The position numbers were made by a program, and so were the translations under genes. The notes beneath the pieces are model-generated. The model was not told the origin of the DNA. It saw nothing but the letters and a program-made list of their open reading frames with translations, and searched no databases. This document shows, piece by piece, positions 21,817 through 33,051 of a DNA stretch of 64,000 nt; positions within the stretch are counted from its first letter, which is position 1, and the number at the start of each line of letters is the position of its first letter. Source of the DNA: Harmothoe impar (Eukaryota; Annelida; Polychaeta; Phyllodocida; Polynoidae); assembly GCA_947462335.1 (NCBI GenBank), contig OX381705.1, positions 186,001 to 250,000 of the forward strand, written 5' to 3'.

Positions 21817-22065
21817 ATGGTATCTGATGTTAATGAGCTAACACCTAACATTGAGGATTATGACCTCCCAGAGGGGCGTCTCGCCAAATTCTCCGGTCTT
21901 GACTATAGGCTTAACTGTCTAAAGACTGTGGAGCACGTTAATGGGCGGTCTCCTTACTAATTTCACTTGACCAGGCCGGCAGGGTCAACTAGTCTAGGTA
22001 ATTACAACCACAAGGGCGGCTACTCAACATCCAAGTGGACCTACTACTACGAGATTGTCTTTTGA
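21817..22065 (+). pseudogene. Unknown protein, decayed ORF (about 82 codons)
   Basis: From an ATG at 21817 the frame reads 47 codons (VSDVNELTPNIEDYDLPEGR, then FSGLDYRLNCLKTVEHVNG), meets one TAA at 21958-21960, and continues in frame for another 34 codons to TGA at 22063. The end is NHKGGYSTSKWTYYYEIVF. Amino-acid composition looks genuinely coding. A diverged second copy of the 3' part lies at 23033-23150, and conservation of the peptide between copies supports former coding. I do not recognise the family. An element-borne structural or accessory protein is possible but unproven. Confidence 0.5.
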
Positions 22066-22104
22066 CCACTCTGCTGCCGCCTGCTGGTCTGGCGATTACA
22101 TGCT

Positions 22105-22558
22105 CTAGTATAGTTCTCCGCTCTTTTCGTCAGATGGCGCCACAATAGGGTTTTTGTACATTTCCACGATACTCGCGAACATTTTAAACGCATAATGACC
22201 TATAATAAGCAACAAAGCACACTTCTAATATATTGAATATAAGAAACATGTCAACGTTGTGTATTTCTGATAGAATGAGGCAGATTCTTTGAAATATCAA
22301 CTAAACTATAGCGAGATTGAAAATACTACAACATAACTAAAGCGATATAAAAGCTATATAAAGTCAGAACTTCTCACGGAACGGCATCTGCAACAGATCA
22401 CTCAACCATTCGTCCTCGAATGCCACACAGGGCTCCTGTCCAACAGGACTTTGAGCCTTGACGCTTTTGAGGGAGGTTTGATCTTATGTTGCTTAACATG
22501 TGGTGTAATTAATCAACACCGCGGCCCCTCTTTAGGGGCCACACAATAAACAAAGAAT
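22105..22558. repeat. Duplicated gene-end block, copy A
   Basis: It pairs with 23374-23879 at roughly 80% identity (ctagtatagtt, cagatggcgccacaatag, caacaaagc, tataaaagctata, ggcccctctttaggggcc, acacaataaacaaagaat). Each copy follows a copy of the YYYEIVF peptide end, so a whole gene 3' end with untranslated region was duplicated within the element. Confidence 0.75.
22523..22540 (+). terminator. Stem-loop plus AATAAA, possible mRNA 3' end
   Basis: ggcccctctttaggggcc forms a 7-bp stem with a CTTT loop, followed by acacaataaacaaagaat. The layout resembles a replication-dependent histone mRNA end (6-bp stem, 4-nt pyrimidine loop, ACA, purine-rich CAAAGA) and also carries AATAAA. The stem is one base pair longer than canonical, so the parallel is tentative. 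Confidence 0.35.
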
Positions 22559-23032
22559 AAAAAAGGGTAAGCCTTAGGTTTAAAGTGAATCTCCCAGGAT
22601 TTTGGCGAGGCCGACAAAGGGGGAGGTAACAGATTTAAACTGCAGGAGACTATACGCAAACCTTGATACTCTCAGAGGGGAGCCCCATATTGCGGGCCTG
22701 TGGTCAGATCTATCACCTCCAGGGTGCAGTCTGCATGTCATAAATGACCACCACAGACATTGGGATATAATGTTAATCCTACTCCAGGGTCTCCATAATT
22801 AGCGGGGCTCGCCTTGAGATGGGAAATTCACTACAGCACTATCTGTCGTTGAAAATGGTGCTCGTGTAGAGTCGGGATGATGTACCAAAAGAGCATTTTA
22901 TACACAATGATACCCTTGTACAAATGCGTATACCTAGTAGGCTGTGTCTTATCATCAAATCTAAGAGGGTGCGCTATAGTTTTATTATACTTTTATAGAC
23001 CATTTTAAAATCCGAGCTTAGCTTAGTTCATA

Positions 23033-23150
23033 GTCTCCTTACCAATTTTCACTTGACCAGGCTGGCAGAGCCAACTAGTCTAGGTAATTATAACCACAAG
23101 GGCGGCTACTCAAGATCCAAGTAGACCTACTACTACGAGATTGTCTTTTT
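23033..23150 (+). pseudogene. Second, shorter copy of the unknown ORF end
   Basis: Matches 21949-22065 (tcacttgaccagg, actagtctaggtaatta, aaccacaagggcggctactc, tactactacgagattgtctt) with an in-frame stop in the SK/WTYYY region and no final TGA. A remnant only. Confidence 0.6.
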
Positions 23151-23373
23151 GTCCCCTCTGCCGCCTAGTTATTACATCCTCCAGTCTTGCTCGCCCACAC
23201 CCTTTGAGCAGCTCCATTGCCTCGGTAAAAGTGTAGGGGTGTGCTTTCCACCTTCAGTCATCCATACATTCGATCACCATCACCCCCCTTGAAATGACCT
23301 CAGCTGTTAATTAGGGCGTAAAGCAGCCCAACAACCAACCAAGTCCCTGTCAAAGATGTGAATAACGAACGCG

Positions 23374-23879
23374 CTAGTATAGTTCCCCGCTCTTTCGTCA
23401 GATGGCGCCACAATAGGGGTTTTGTACATTCCTACGATGCTCGCGAGCATTTCAACGCATAATGAGCTATATAGGCAACAAAGCGCGCTTCTAATATATT
23501 AAAATATAAAAACAATTCAATATTGTATATTTCTGATAGAAATGAGGCGGTTTCCTTAAATACCAACTAAACTATAGCGAGATGAAAAATACCACACCAT
23601 ATCTAAGGCTTTATAAAAAGCTATAGAAAGTCAGAACCTCACACGGATCGGTATTCTGTCTGCAACGGATCACCCCTGACCCACTGGTCCTCGCATGCCA
23701 CACACGGCTCTGCCGTGTTTGTGCTTTGAGGTATCACCCATCAAGTGATCCATGCTGCCCAACATGAGGCGTAATTAATTATGCTGATGTTGCATAGCAC
23801 AGCGGCAGCATCTAACTAACTCTAAGGAGTTAGTCGGCCCCTCTTTAGGGGCCACACAATAAACAAAGAATACCCTGAA
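23374..23879. repeat. Duplicated gene-end block, copy B
   Basis: Counterpart of 22105-22558. It contains an extra stem-loop (taactctaaggagtta at about 23817-23832) immediately before the ggcccctctttaggggcc stem-loop at 23836-23853. The tandem duplication described below repeats part of this block at 28290-28641 and 33052-33403. Confidence 0.75.
23836..23853 (+). terminator. Second copy of stem-loop with AATAAA
   Basis: Same 18-bp stem-loop and acacaataaacaaagaat tail as 22523-22540. Further copies from the tandem block lie at 28598-28615 and 33360-33377. Conservation of the stem despite divergence around it suggests past functional constraint. Confidence 0.35.
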
Positions 23880-25581
23880 TCTGGGACCTGCGGGCGAGGG
23901 CCCCAACTGTGAAGTCATTATTGGCCACATTGGTAATATCAATTAAAACTTTAGACAACACCCACCTTAAGTATCATTAACGGACAATATCAATAAACTT
24001 AGCATCCTCTTGGTTACCACATTTAGCACCAATTTTACAACTCACAGGGGCCACCCTTGAAAATAACACCAGCCTCACCACGCTTTTATTGCTCTGCTGA
24101 TTTCTCCAATCCAAAACATTGGGTATCTAGTCCAGCTGTGAGCTCATTAGGTCAGCCCTTTGTTGGCTTCGCCGGCAAGTCCCGGATTCAGTATAGAAAG
24201 ACCAAGGGGTCAGGGGAGTAGGTCTTTAAGTTTAGCGCTATCTGTGTCATTAGACCATTCTTAAAAATCGACATGTGACATGAATAAAAAATTCTCAATT
24301 ACTGTATAAGTAGGCGCCTCAACTCTTCCTTCAAATTCCGGCCTTGCGGGTGGTCAAATTAAAAAAAAAAAATTCCTAGTAGTCTATGGTCCCAAGAGTC
24401 TGATTGTATCAATTACGGTGCCCCTACATTTTCCCCCTTAGTGACACTAGTGACAACGCCTTTTTCACTTAGTGTCATGTGACATGGTCATTTCTTAAAA
24501 ATCGACATGCGACATGGGACACGTTCATCTCAAACCCTTAGCCTCTAGAGAGTTCAAAATAGCGCTGCCGCTGTAGTCTGCCCGTTTCTGTGATCAAATA
24601 TGCACCCTTCCTAATAGCACCCCCACTGGTGCATTGCATAAAAATAGCCCTCCTGACCTCATTTCTTGAGCTATAAAAAAACACAAACCCCTCATTTTAA
24701 TCACAATATCATGGCAGTCAACATGAATGGAGTCATTAGTGGAGAAAGATAAGAGTCTCTGTTTTCTGTAGCCTACAATATTATGGTGACATTCTTCATG
24801 TCAAAATGTAATAAATAAATATGAGTTGTTAAAACTTGTTACCATGGGGATGTTGGTAATTGTGTTCTTGAAGACGTATGTGAAATCCAGATGTATGTGC
24901 CTCTGCCCAACAATGACCCTAGCCATTTTAAGTAAACCTGTTCTGTCTGAGTTAGAAGGGTGCCTAGGGCCAGAGCTACAGAACCCCTAACTGCTGTGAA
25001 GGTGCCCCTCTCCTGCCTAGATCACAGAAATGGGAAATATGTTCAGATGCATTCACCATGATATTTCTGGATCTAAGCAGATCTGAAAAGCTCTCATAGA
25101 GATCTATACTAATGGAACCACTATGTATTTTTTAACTCATTTTTCAAAAATTTATCAAACTCCCTACCTTAGCGCCCCTATAAATAGGGTTAAGTACCTG
25201 TCCGACTCCCCTACCGCTGCTGCTGGAGGAGTACCGAGAACTACCCTCTTTTTAGAAAACTAAGTAAAAATATCCTTCTTCATGTCCAGTTACATACAAT
25301 GTCGATCAATTTGACACTGTAGCAGCATGTCTCCATATCTGTATGCTGCATAAATGCACAATACACGGTTCTGCACGCACTTAAACCAAGGCTAACATGG
25401 GTGACCTATATAGATGTGATACTCTCGTTTTCGGGGCTAGTAGAAATTAGGCGGCTAATATGGACGTTCCGGGTTCGAACCCTCACTAAGTTTTAGTCAA
25501 GACGTCTAGCCACGTCGCCTAAGGCGACGAAAGCGCGTCAAGGCGTTTACAGGGTTCGAACCCGTGAGCTGCTCCTTGGGG

Positions 25582-25797
25582 TCACAAAAAACGCTTCAAC
25601 CTTAAAATCCCATAGGAAAATTTTTTTGGGTTTTTGGACTTTAGGCCTGAATTTGGGGGTGATCCCGGGCTGATAGAAAAATAATTCTTGGACGAGCGGA
25701 TAGCTCTGGATCTCTTTTTATCTAAAACAGCAAAAAATTGATTGTGGTTCCGCCGCAATTCATCCGACGAGGGGTAATCAGCCCCCCCCTCTGCCAA
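25582..25797 (-). CDS. Small basic ORF of unknown function (71 aa), doubtful
   Basis: ATG-initiated frame starting MAEGGADYPSSDELRRNHNQ, rich in Lys/Arg/Ser toward the C-terminus. Identical at 30344-30559 and 35106-35321 only because the whole block is duplicated. No family recognised, no Kozak or promoter evidence. It may be chance. Confidence 0.2.
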   Translation of the reverse strand: MAEGGADYPSSDELRRNHNQFFAVLDKKRSRAIRSSKNYFSISPGSPPNSGLKSKNPKKFSYGILRLKRFL

Positions 25798-26104
25798 TCA
25801 TGGCAGTGAATTTAGACGGCGCGCAATCTCTCGCAGCCACCGCGGACGGACCAATTAGTCCTGTCGGCATCTTAGTATGGTTCGTGTGACCTACTTAGAG
25901 GCTCACACGGTGGGGGTGTGTCCGGGTTGAGGTGCACCTTTAAGCAAGAGCGCGATCCGGTCGTCGCGTTGGTAGCCTTACTACCCGTCGCGCATTTAAC
26001 TAGAGGCTTAAGTGTGACAAATGACGATTCTTTGTCGACGCGACTACTCACATCAGCAGCATCGGCAGCAGCGGTAGCAGCATCGGCAGCAGCTATAAGG
26101 TGAA

Positions 26105-26180
26105 AACATGTTCAGACACGGTCGGCGTGTGAGACCTGTCCAGGCACGTCCGAGCAGGTTCGAACGTGTCTGAACATGTT
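26105..26180. repeat. Inverted repeat with 16-bp perfect arms
   Basis: aacatgttcagacacg at 26105-26120 and its complement at 26165-26180, with a 44-bp spacer. Repeated in tandem copies at 30867-30942 and 35629-35704. It is followed by CACACACCC microsatellite patches (26219-26250 and 26360-26392). Confidence 0.75.
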
Positions 26181-27127
26181 CCGGAGTGCAAGACGCGTGC
26201 ACACACAGACCGAACAGACACACACAGACCCACACACCCACACACCCCTATGTAGTGTGGGATGTAAAAGAAACCCTTGTCTCGGTAAAAGGGCCATAGA
26301 TTCGATCACCATCACCGCCCTTGAAATGACCATAGCTGTTAACTAAGGCGTAAAGAAACCCACACACCCACACACCCACACACCCACACATTTTTCTGTA
26401 TGAGCCTTCAGACCTGAAGCTGCTCAGTGTACGGGACTAGGTTTTGTCATAGGCCCTACGGTCGCTACTCAAGGGGGAATAAGAGAGCTGTCTCACCATA
26501 ACATGGGCTGGCTGTAGTTTTTTATGTTTCGGTACCTACAACCAAACAGCCAGTACCCACCCCAGGGCTTCATGTCGCACGCGGGAAAAGTATAAAGATT
26601 CGAACGGTGGCGCCAACTGTCGGAATAGCGGGTACACTACGTCAGTAGTTCTTTTGTTCTCCGCTGAGTGACTGGGCGAAATGTAGTCGGTAGCTCTATT
26701 TTCTGTGCACTGTTCTGTTCATTTTCTACACTTAACGCTTAAATAGACCACGTGTTTGTACAAGCTAGCCGTTTTTATCAGTGCAAAAATTAAATAAGCA
26801 TCGGATAGAACAATAAAAAAATGAGAAAGTAATCCAGCACTTAGTATAACGCACCAGTTTTATCATGAGACACCGAAAGTCTGTTTTTTTTCGGGTGCAT
26901 AAGACAGTCGACTGAGAGCTCCAAACCAACCAAAACGTACCAGAGGGCGATCTATCTCAGAACGTACCCGACAGGGTAGGGGCCTTCTACACCCCGGCTC
27001 TGATGAGCAAGCGAGGGCCTATTCCTCTTTTGAGGTGGGCCCAAAATTGAACAAAAGAATAAACTCAAAAAAAAGCCTTAGGATTGAAAGAGTTGTAGAT
27101 ACTGATTTTAACGAGGAAGTCGCATTC

Positions 27128-27867
27128 ATTAGTTTACAAATAGCCAGTGTAAGTACGCCTATGTATAGGAGAGAGACCTTGCTTATTTCTTATAGGGTTG
27201 TAAGATAGTCACATCATGATGCACATCATCATAAACGCATCATGATACATTTCATTGTAAGTAGACGAACCAGTAGACTCGCCTCTCTGCCCTCTAAAAG
27301 AGAGGGCAGAGAAGCGAGTCTCACTCTTAAAATCCCTTCCCCTCCCCTCCCCCCTCCCCCCCTCCCCCCTCCCCCCCATGCATCTTAAAGAGTGCCCCCC
27401 AGAGTGCCCCTCCCCCCCCCCATAAAAAAAAGAGCCGCATTTTTAAATTATTTTTTAGCAAGCTTTCAGCTTGCTTTTTTCTTTTTTAAAATTTATTTAT
27501 CCATAAAAATCTCAAGTGACTTATTTTGAAATTCGCGCCAACCTAGTAGTCACGTGACCCCCTTAAGTAGGTCACTTCCAGTCACGTGACCTATTTGAAT
27601 TTCCCGCCAACATGGTGGTCACGTGACCCTCTTAAGTAGGTCACTTCCGGTCACGTGACCTATTTGAATTTCCCGCCCAAAGGTCACGTGACCGGAAGTA
27701 GGTCACTTCCGGTCACGTGACCTATTTGAATTTCCCGCCAAAAGGGAGGCCTCTCATTGGCTGCTTTTGAATTTCCCGCCAAAAGGGAGGCCTCTGATTG
27801 GCTGCATGTCGATTGAGTAATAAACAGTACTTAACTATAGTCCCGTTCCGATACATACTTTACTACT
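27128..27867 (-). repeat. Right terminal inverted repeat (740 bp)
   Basis: Inverted copy of 18788-19531, ending ccgatacatactttactact at the target duplication. Tandem copies are at 31890-32629 and 36652-37007 (truncated by the gap). Base differences between left and right TIR are few, mostly in the G-tract and near the outer tip. Confidence 0.9.
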
Positions 27868-28253
27868 TATAGTGTGCACGGATGCATCGGGTTCGGGCTT
27901 CGGTGCATACTCTCTGGGGTCAGTGGTACAAGGACATAAACATGCCCGGTGACCGGCATAACCACTGTGTCTCAGCCCCTTCCGCGGACGTTCCTAACAA
28001 CATTAATGTCAGAGAACCGTATCCTATCCTCGAAGCAGCCGAGTGATGGGGTCACTTGTGGAGCAGCCACAAGGTGCAGTGTGTGTCGGATAACACGCAA
28101 GTTGTAGCAGCAATAAACACAGGCAGAAGTTGTACTCCTTCCTCTATGCAGCTACTTAGCGACATTTTCTGGTTGTTCTTCGACGGAAACTTTCACTTGG
28201 TGGGTGTTTATCTTCCCGGCAAGGATAATATATTGGCGGACACACTCTCATGA
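27868..28253 (+). pseudogene. DIRS-like RNase H fragment, broken (copy 1)
   Basis: Continuation of the RT gene beyond the 9.1-kb insertion. It opens with VCTDASGSGFGAYS (first catalytic Asp), then a one-base frameshift soon after, the ILEAAE block (catalytic Glu) with an in-frame TGA at about 28046, VSDNTQVVAAINTG (Asp) and LPGKDNILADTLS (last Asp). RNase H would remove the RNA template strand during retrotransposition. It is dead because of the insertion, frameshift and stop. No tyrosine recombinase domain is found downstream, since the sequence jumps into the next tandem block. Confidence 0.85.
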
Positions 28254-28289
28254 GTATCTAGTATGAATGAGTTACTGGTGTTTCTAGTG

Positions 28290-31200
28290 TATTTCTGATA
28301 GAAATGAGGCGGTTTCCTTAAATACCAACTAAACTATAGCGAGATGAAAAATACCACACCATATCTAAGGCTTTATAAAAAGCTATAGAAAGTCAGAACC
28401 TCACACGGATCGGTATTCTGTCTGCAACGGATCACCCCTGACCCACTGGTCCTCGCATGCCACACACGGCTCTGCCGTGTTTGTGCTTTGAGGTATCACC
28501 CATCAAGTGATCCATGCTGCCCAACATGAGGCGTAATTAATTATGCTGATGTTGCATAGCACAGCGGCAGCATCTAACTAACTCTAAGGAGTTAGTCGGC
28601 CCCTCTTTAGGGGCCACACAATAAACAAAGAATACCCTGAATCTGGGACCTGCGGGCGAGGGCCCCAACTGTGAAGTCATTATTGGCCACATTGGTAATA
28701 TCAATTAAAACTTTAGACAACACCCACCTTAAGTATCATTAACGGACAATATCAATAAACTTAGCATCCTCTTGGTTACCACATTTAGCACCAATTTTAC
28801 AACTCACAGGGGCCACCCTTGAAAATAACACCAGCCTCACCACGCTTTTATTGCTCTGCTGATTTCTCCAATCCAAAACATTGGGTATCTAGTCCAGCTG
28901 TGAGCTCATTAGGTCAGCCCTTTGTTGGCTTCGCCGGCAAGTCCCGGATTCAGTATAGAAAGACCAAGGGGTCAGGGGAGTAGGTCTTTAAGTTTAGCGC
29001 TATCTGTGTCATTAGACCATTCTTAAAAATCGACATGTGACATGAATAAAAAATTCTCAATTACTGTATAAGTAGGCGCCTCAACTCTTCCTTCAAATTC
29101 CGGCCTTGCGGGTGGTCAAATTAAAAAAAAAAAATTCCTAGTAGTCTATGGTCCCAAGAGTCCGATTGTATCAATTACGGTGCCCCTACATTTTCCCCCT
29201 TAGTGACACTAGTGACAACGCCTTTTTCACTTAGTGTCATGTGACATGGTCATTTCTTAAAAATCGACATGCGACATGGGACACGTTCATCTCAAACCCT
29301 TAGCCTCTAGAGAGTTCAAAATAGCGCTGCCGCTGTAGTCTGCCCGTTTCTGTGATCAAATATGCACCCTTCCTAATAGCACCCCCACTGGTGCATTGCA
29401 TAAAAATAGCCCTCCTGACCTCATTTCTTGAGCTATAAAAAAACACAAACCCCTCATTTTAATCACAATATCATGGCAGTCAACATGAATGGAGTCATTA
29501 GTGGAGAAAGATAAGAGTCTCTGTTTTCTGTAGCCTACAATATTATGGTGACATTCTTCATGTCAAAATGTAATAAATAAATATGAGTTGTTAAAACTTG
29601 TTACCATGGGGATGTTGGTAATTGTGTTCTTGAAGACGTATGTGAAATCCAGATGTATGTGCCTCTGCCCAACAATGACCCTAGCCATTTTAAGTAAACC
29701 TGTTCTGTCTGAGTTAGAAGGGTGCCTAGGGCCAGAGCTACAGAACCCCTAACTGCTGTGAAGGTGCCCCTCTCCTGCCTAGATCACAGAAATGGGAAAT
29801 ATGTTCAGATGCATTCACCATGATATTTCTGGATCTAAGCAGATCTGAAAAGCTCTCATAGAGATCTATACTAATGGAACCACTATGTATTTTTTAACTC
29901 ATTTTTCAAAAATTTATCAAACTCCCTACCTTAGCGCCCCTATAAATAGGGTTAAGTACCTGTCCGACTCCCCTACCGCTGCTGCTGGAGGAGTACCGAG
30001 AACTACCCTCTTTTTAGAAAACTAAGTAAAAATATCCTTCTTCATGTCCAGTTACATACAATGTCGATCAATTTGACACTGTAGCAGCATGTCTCCATAT
30101 CTGTATGCTGCATAAATGCACAATACACGGTTCTGCACGCACTTAAACCAAGGCTAACATGGGTGACCTATATAGATGTGATACTCTCGTTTTCGGGGCT
30201 AGTAGAAATTAGGCGGCTAATATGGACGTTCCGGGTTCGAACCCTCACTAAGTTTTAGTCAAGACGTCTAGCCACGTCGCCTAAGGCGACGAAAGCGCGT
30301 CAAGGCGTTTACAGGGTTCGAACCCGTGAGCTGCTCCTTGGGGTCACAAAAAACGCTTCAACCTTAAAATCCCATAGGAAAATTTTTTTGGGTTTTTGGA
30401 CTTTAGGCCTGAATTTGGGGGTGATCCCGGGCTGATAGAAAAATAATTCTTGGACGAGCGGATAGCTCTGGATCTCTTTTTATCTAAAACAGCAAAAAAT
30501 TGATTGTGGTTCCGCCGCAATTCATCCGACGAGGGGTAATCAGCCCCCCCCTCTGCCAATCATGGCAGTGAATTTAGACGGCGCGCAATCTCTCGCAGCC
30601 ACCGCGGACGGACCAATTAGTCCTGTCGGCATCTTAGTATGGTTCGTGTGACCTACTTAGAGGCTCACACGGTGGGGGTGTGTCCGGGTTGAGGTGCACC
30701 TTTAAGCAAGAGCGCGATCCGGTCGTCGCGTTGGTAGCCTTACTACCCGTCGCGCATTTAACTAGAGGCTTAAGTGTGACAAATGACGATTCTTTGTCGA
30801 CGCGACTACTCACATCAGCAGCATCGGCAGCAGCGGTAGCAGCATCGGCAGCAGCTATAAGGTGAAAACATGTTCAGACACGGTCGGCGTGTGAGACCTG
30901 TCCAGGCACGTCCGAGCAGGTTCGAACGTGTCTGAACATGTTCCGGAGTGCAAGACGCGTGCACACACAGACCGAACAGACACACACAGACCCACACACC
31001 CACACACCCCTATGTAGTGTGGGATGTAAAAGAAACCCTTGTCTCGGTAAAAGGGCCATAGATTCGATCACCATCACCGCCCTTGAAATGACCATAGCTG
31101 TTAACTAAGGCGTAAAGAAACCCACACACCCACACACCCACACACCCACACATTTTTCTGTATGAGCCTTCAGACCTGAAGCTGCTCAGTGTACGGGACT

Positions 31201-33051
31201 AGGTTTTGTCATAGGCCCTACGGTCGCTACTCAAGGGGGAATAAGAGAGCTGTCTCACCATAACATGGGCTGGCTGTAGTTTTTTATGTTTCGGTACCTA
31301 CAACCAAACAGCCAGTACCCACCCCAGGGCTTCATGTCGCACGCGGGAAAAGTATAAAGATTCGAACGGTGGCGCCAACTGTCGGAATAGCGGGTACACT
31401 ACGTCAGTAGTTCTTTTGTTCTCCGCTGAGTGACTGGGCGAAATGTAGTCGGTAGCTCTATTTTCTGTGCACTGTTCTGTTCATTTTCTACACTTAACGC
31501 TTAAATAGACCACGTGTTTGTACAAGCTAGCCGTTTTTATCAGTGCAAAAATTAAATAAGCATCGGATAGAACAATAAAAAAATGAGAAAGTAATCCAGC
31601 ACTTAGTATAACGCACCAGTTTTATCATGAGACACCGAAAGTCTGGTTTTTTTCGGGTGCATAAGACAGTCGACTGAGAGCTCCAAACCAACCAAAACGT
31701 ACCAGAGGGCGATCTATCTCAGAACGTACCCGACAGGGTAGGGGCCTTCTACACCCCGGCTCTGATGAGCAAGCGAGGGCCTATTCCTCTTTTGAGGTGG
31801 GCCCAAAATTGAACAAAAGAATAAACTCAAAAAAAAGCCTTAGGATTGAAAGAGTTGTAGATACTGATTTTAACGAGGAAGTCGCATTCATTAGTTTACA
31901 AATAGCCAGTGTAAGTACGCCTATGTATAGGAGAGAGACCTTGCTTATTTCTTATAGGGTTGTAAGATAGTCACATCATGATGCACATCATCATAAACGC
32001 ATCATGATACATTTCATTGTAAGTAGACGAACCAGTAGACTCGCCTCTCTGCCCTCTAAAAGAGAGGGCAGAGAAGCGAGTCTCACTCTTAAAATCCCTT
32101 CCCCTCCCCTCCCCCCTCCCCCCCTCCCCCCTCCCCCCCATGCATCTTAAAGAGTGCCCCCCAGAGTGCCCCTCCCCCCCCCCATAAAAAAAAGAGCCGC
32201 ATTTTTAAATTATTTTTTAGCAAGCTTTCAGCTTGCTTTTTTCTTTTTTAAAATTTATTTATCCATAAAAATCTCAAGTGACTTATTTTGAAATTCGCGC
32301 CAACCTAGTAGTCACGTGACCCCCTTAAGTAGGTCACTTCCAGTCACGTGACCTATTTGAATTTCCCGCCAACATGGTGGTCACGTGACCCTCTTAAGTA
32401 GGTCACTTCCGGTCACGTGACCTATTTGAATTTCCCGCCCAAAGGTCACGTGACCGGAAGTAGGTCACTTCCGGTCACGTGACCTATTTGAATTTCCCGC
32501 CAAAAGGGAGGCCTCTCATTGGCTGCTTTTGAATTTCCCGCCAAAAGGGAGGCCTCTGATTGGCTGCATGTCGATTGAGTAATAAACAGTACTTAACTAT
32601 AGTCCCGTTCCGATACATACTTTACTACTTATAGTGTGCACGGATGCATCGGGTTCGGGCTTCGGTGCATACTCTCTGGGGTCAGTGGTACAAGGACATA
32701 AACATGCCCGGTGACCGGCATAACCACTGTGTCTCAGCCCCTTCCGCGGACGTTCCTAACAACATTAATGTCAGAGAACCGTATCCTATCCTCGAAGCAG
32801 CCGAGTGATGGGGTCACTTGTGGAGCAGCCACAAGGTGCAGTGTGTGTCGGATAACACGCAAGTTGTAGCAGCAATAAACACAGGCAGAAGTTGTACTCC
32901 TTCCTCTATGCAGCTACTTAGCGACATTTTCTGGTTGTTCTTCGACGGAAACTTTCACTTGGTGGGTGTTTATCTTCCCGGCAAGGATAATATATTGGCG
33001 GACACACTCTCATGAGTATCTAGTATGAATGAGTTACTGGTGTTTCTAGTG
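28290..33051. repeat. 4,762-bp tandem block, copy 2
   Basis: Near-identical to 23528-28289. It contains a second small basic ORF (30344-30559), second right TIR (31890-32629), second target-site copy and second RNase H fragment. Confidence 0.95.
32630..33015 (+). pseudogene. DIRS-like RNase H fragment (copy 2)
   Basis: Identical duplicate of 27868-28253 created by the tandem block, with the same frameshift and stop. It has no RT upstream in its own block. Confidence 0.85.

Larger units (their letters stand above)
18788..27867. mobile_element. Polinton/Maverick-like element, decayed (9,080 bp)
   Basis: A self-contained insertion flanked by the 6-bp direct repeat TATAGT, with terminal inverted repeats of about 740 bp that begin AGTAGTA. 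A 6-bp target duplication, TIRs of hundreds of bases and an AG terminus are the hallmarks of Polinton/Maverick (virus-like, self-synthesising) DNA transposons. I could not recognise their protein-primed polymerase, retroviral-type integrase, ATPase or capsid genes. At 9 kb it is about half the usual length. It is therefore a deleted, non-autonomous or extensively decayed copy. Internal content includes a large inverted repeat, CTG triplets and a duplicated gene 3' end. Confidence 0.72.
23528..28289. repeat. 4,762-bp tandem block, copy 1
   Basis: It spans the right half of the Polinton-like element, its right TIR, the target duplication and the RNase H fragment. Copies 2 (28290-33051) and 3 (33052-37007, cut by the gap) follow head to tail. 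Copies differ at only a few bases (for example 24411 T versus C in copies 2 and 3; 26883 T versus G). The junction near 28290 joins RNase H flank to element-internal tatttctgatag. Confidence 0.95.

Noticed and set aside
25471..25563. tRNA-like T-arm palindromes gggttcgaaccc (twice)
   Set aside because: The palindrome cannot form a 5-bp T-stem with a 7-nt loop in either orientation, and no acceptor stem or A-box is present.
26600..26640. tggcgccaactgtcgg resembling a retroviral primer-binding site next to an LTR start
   Set aside because: No second LTR copy or polypurine tract is found, and the complementary tRNA 3' end would be too short after the T-loop.
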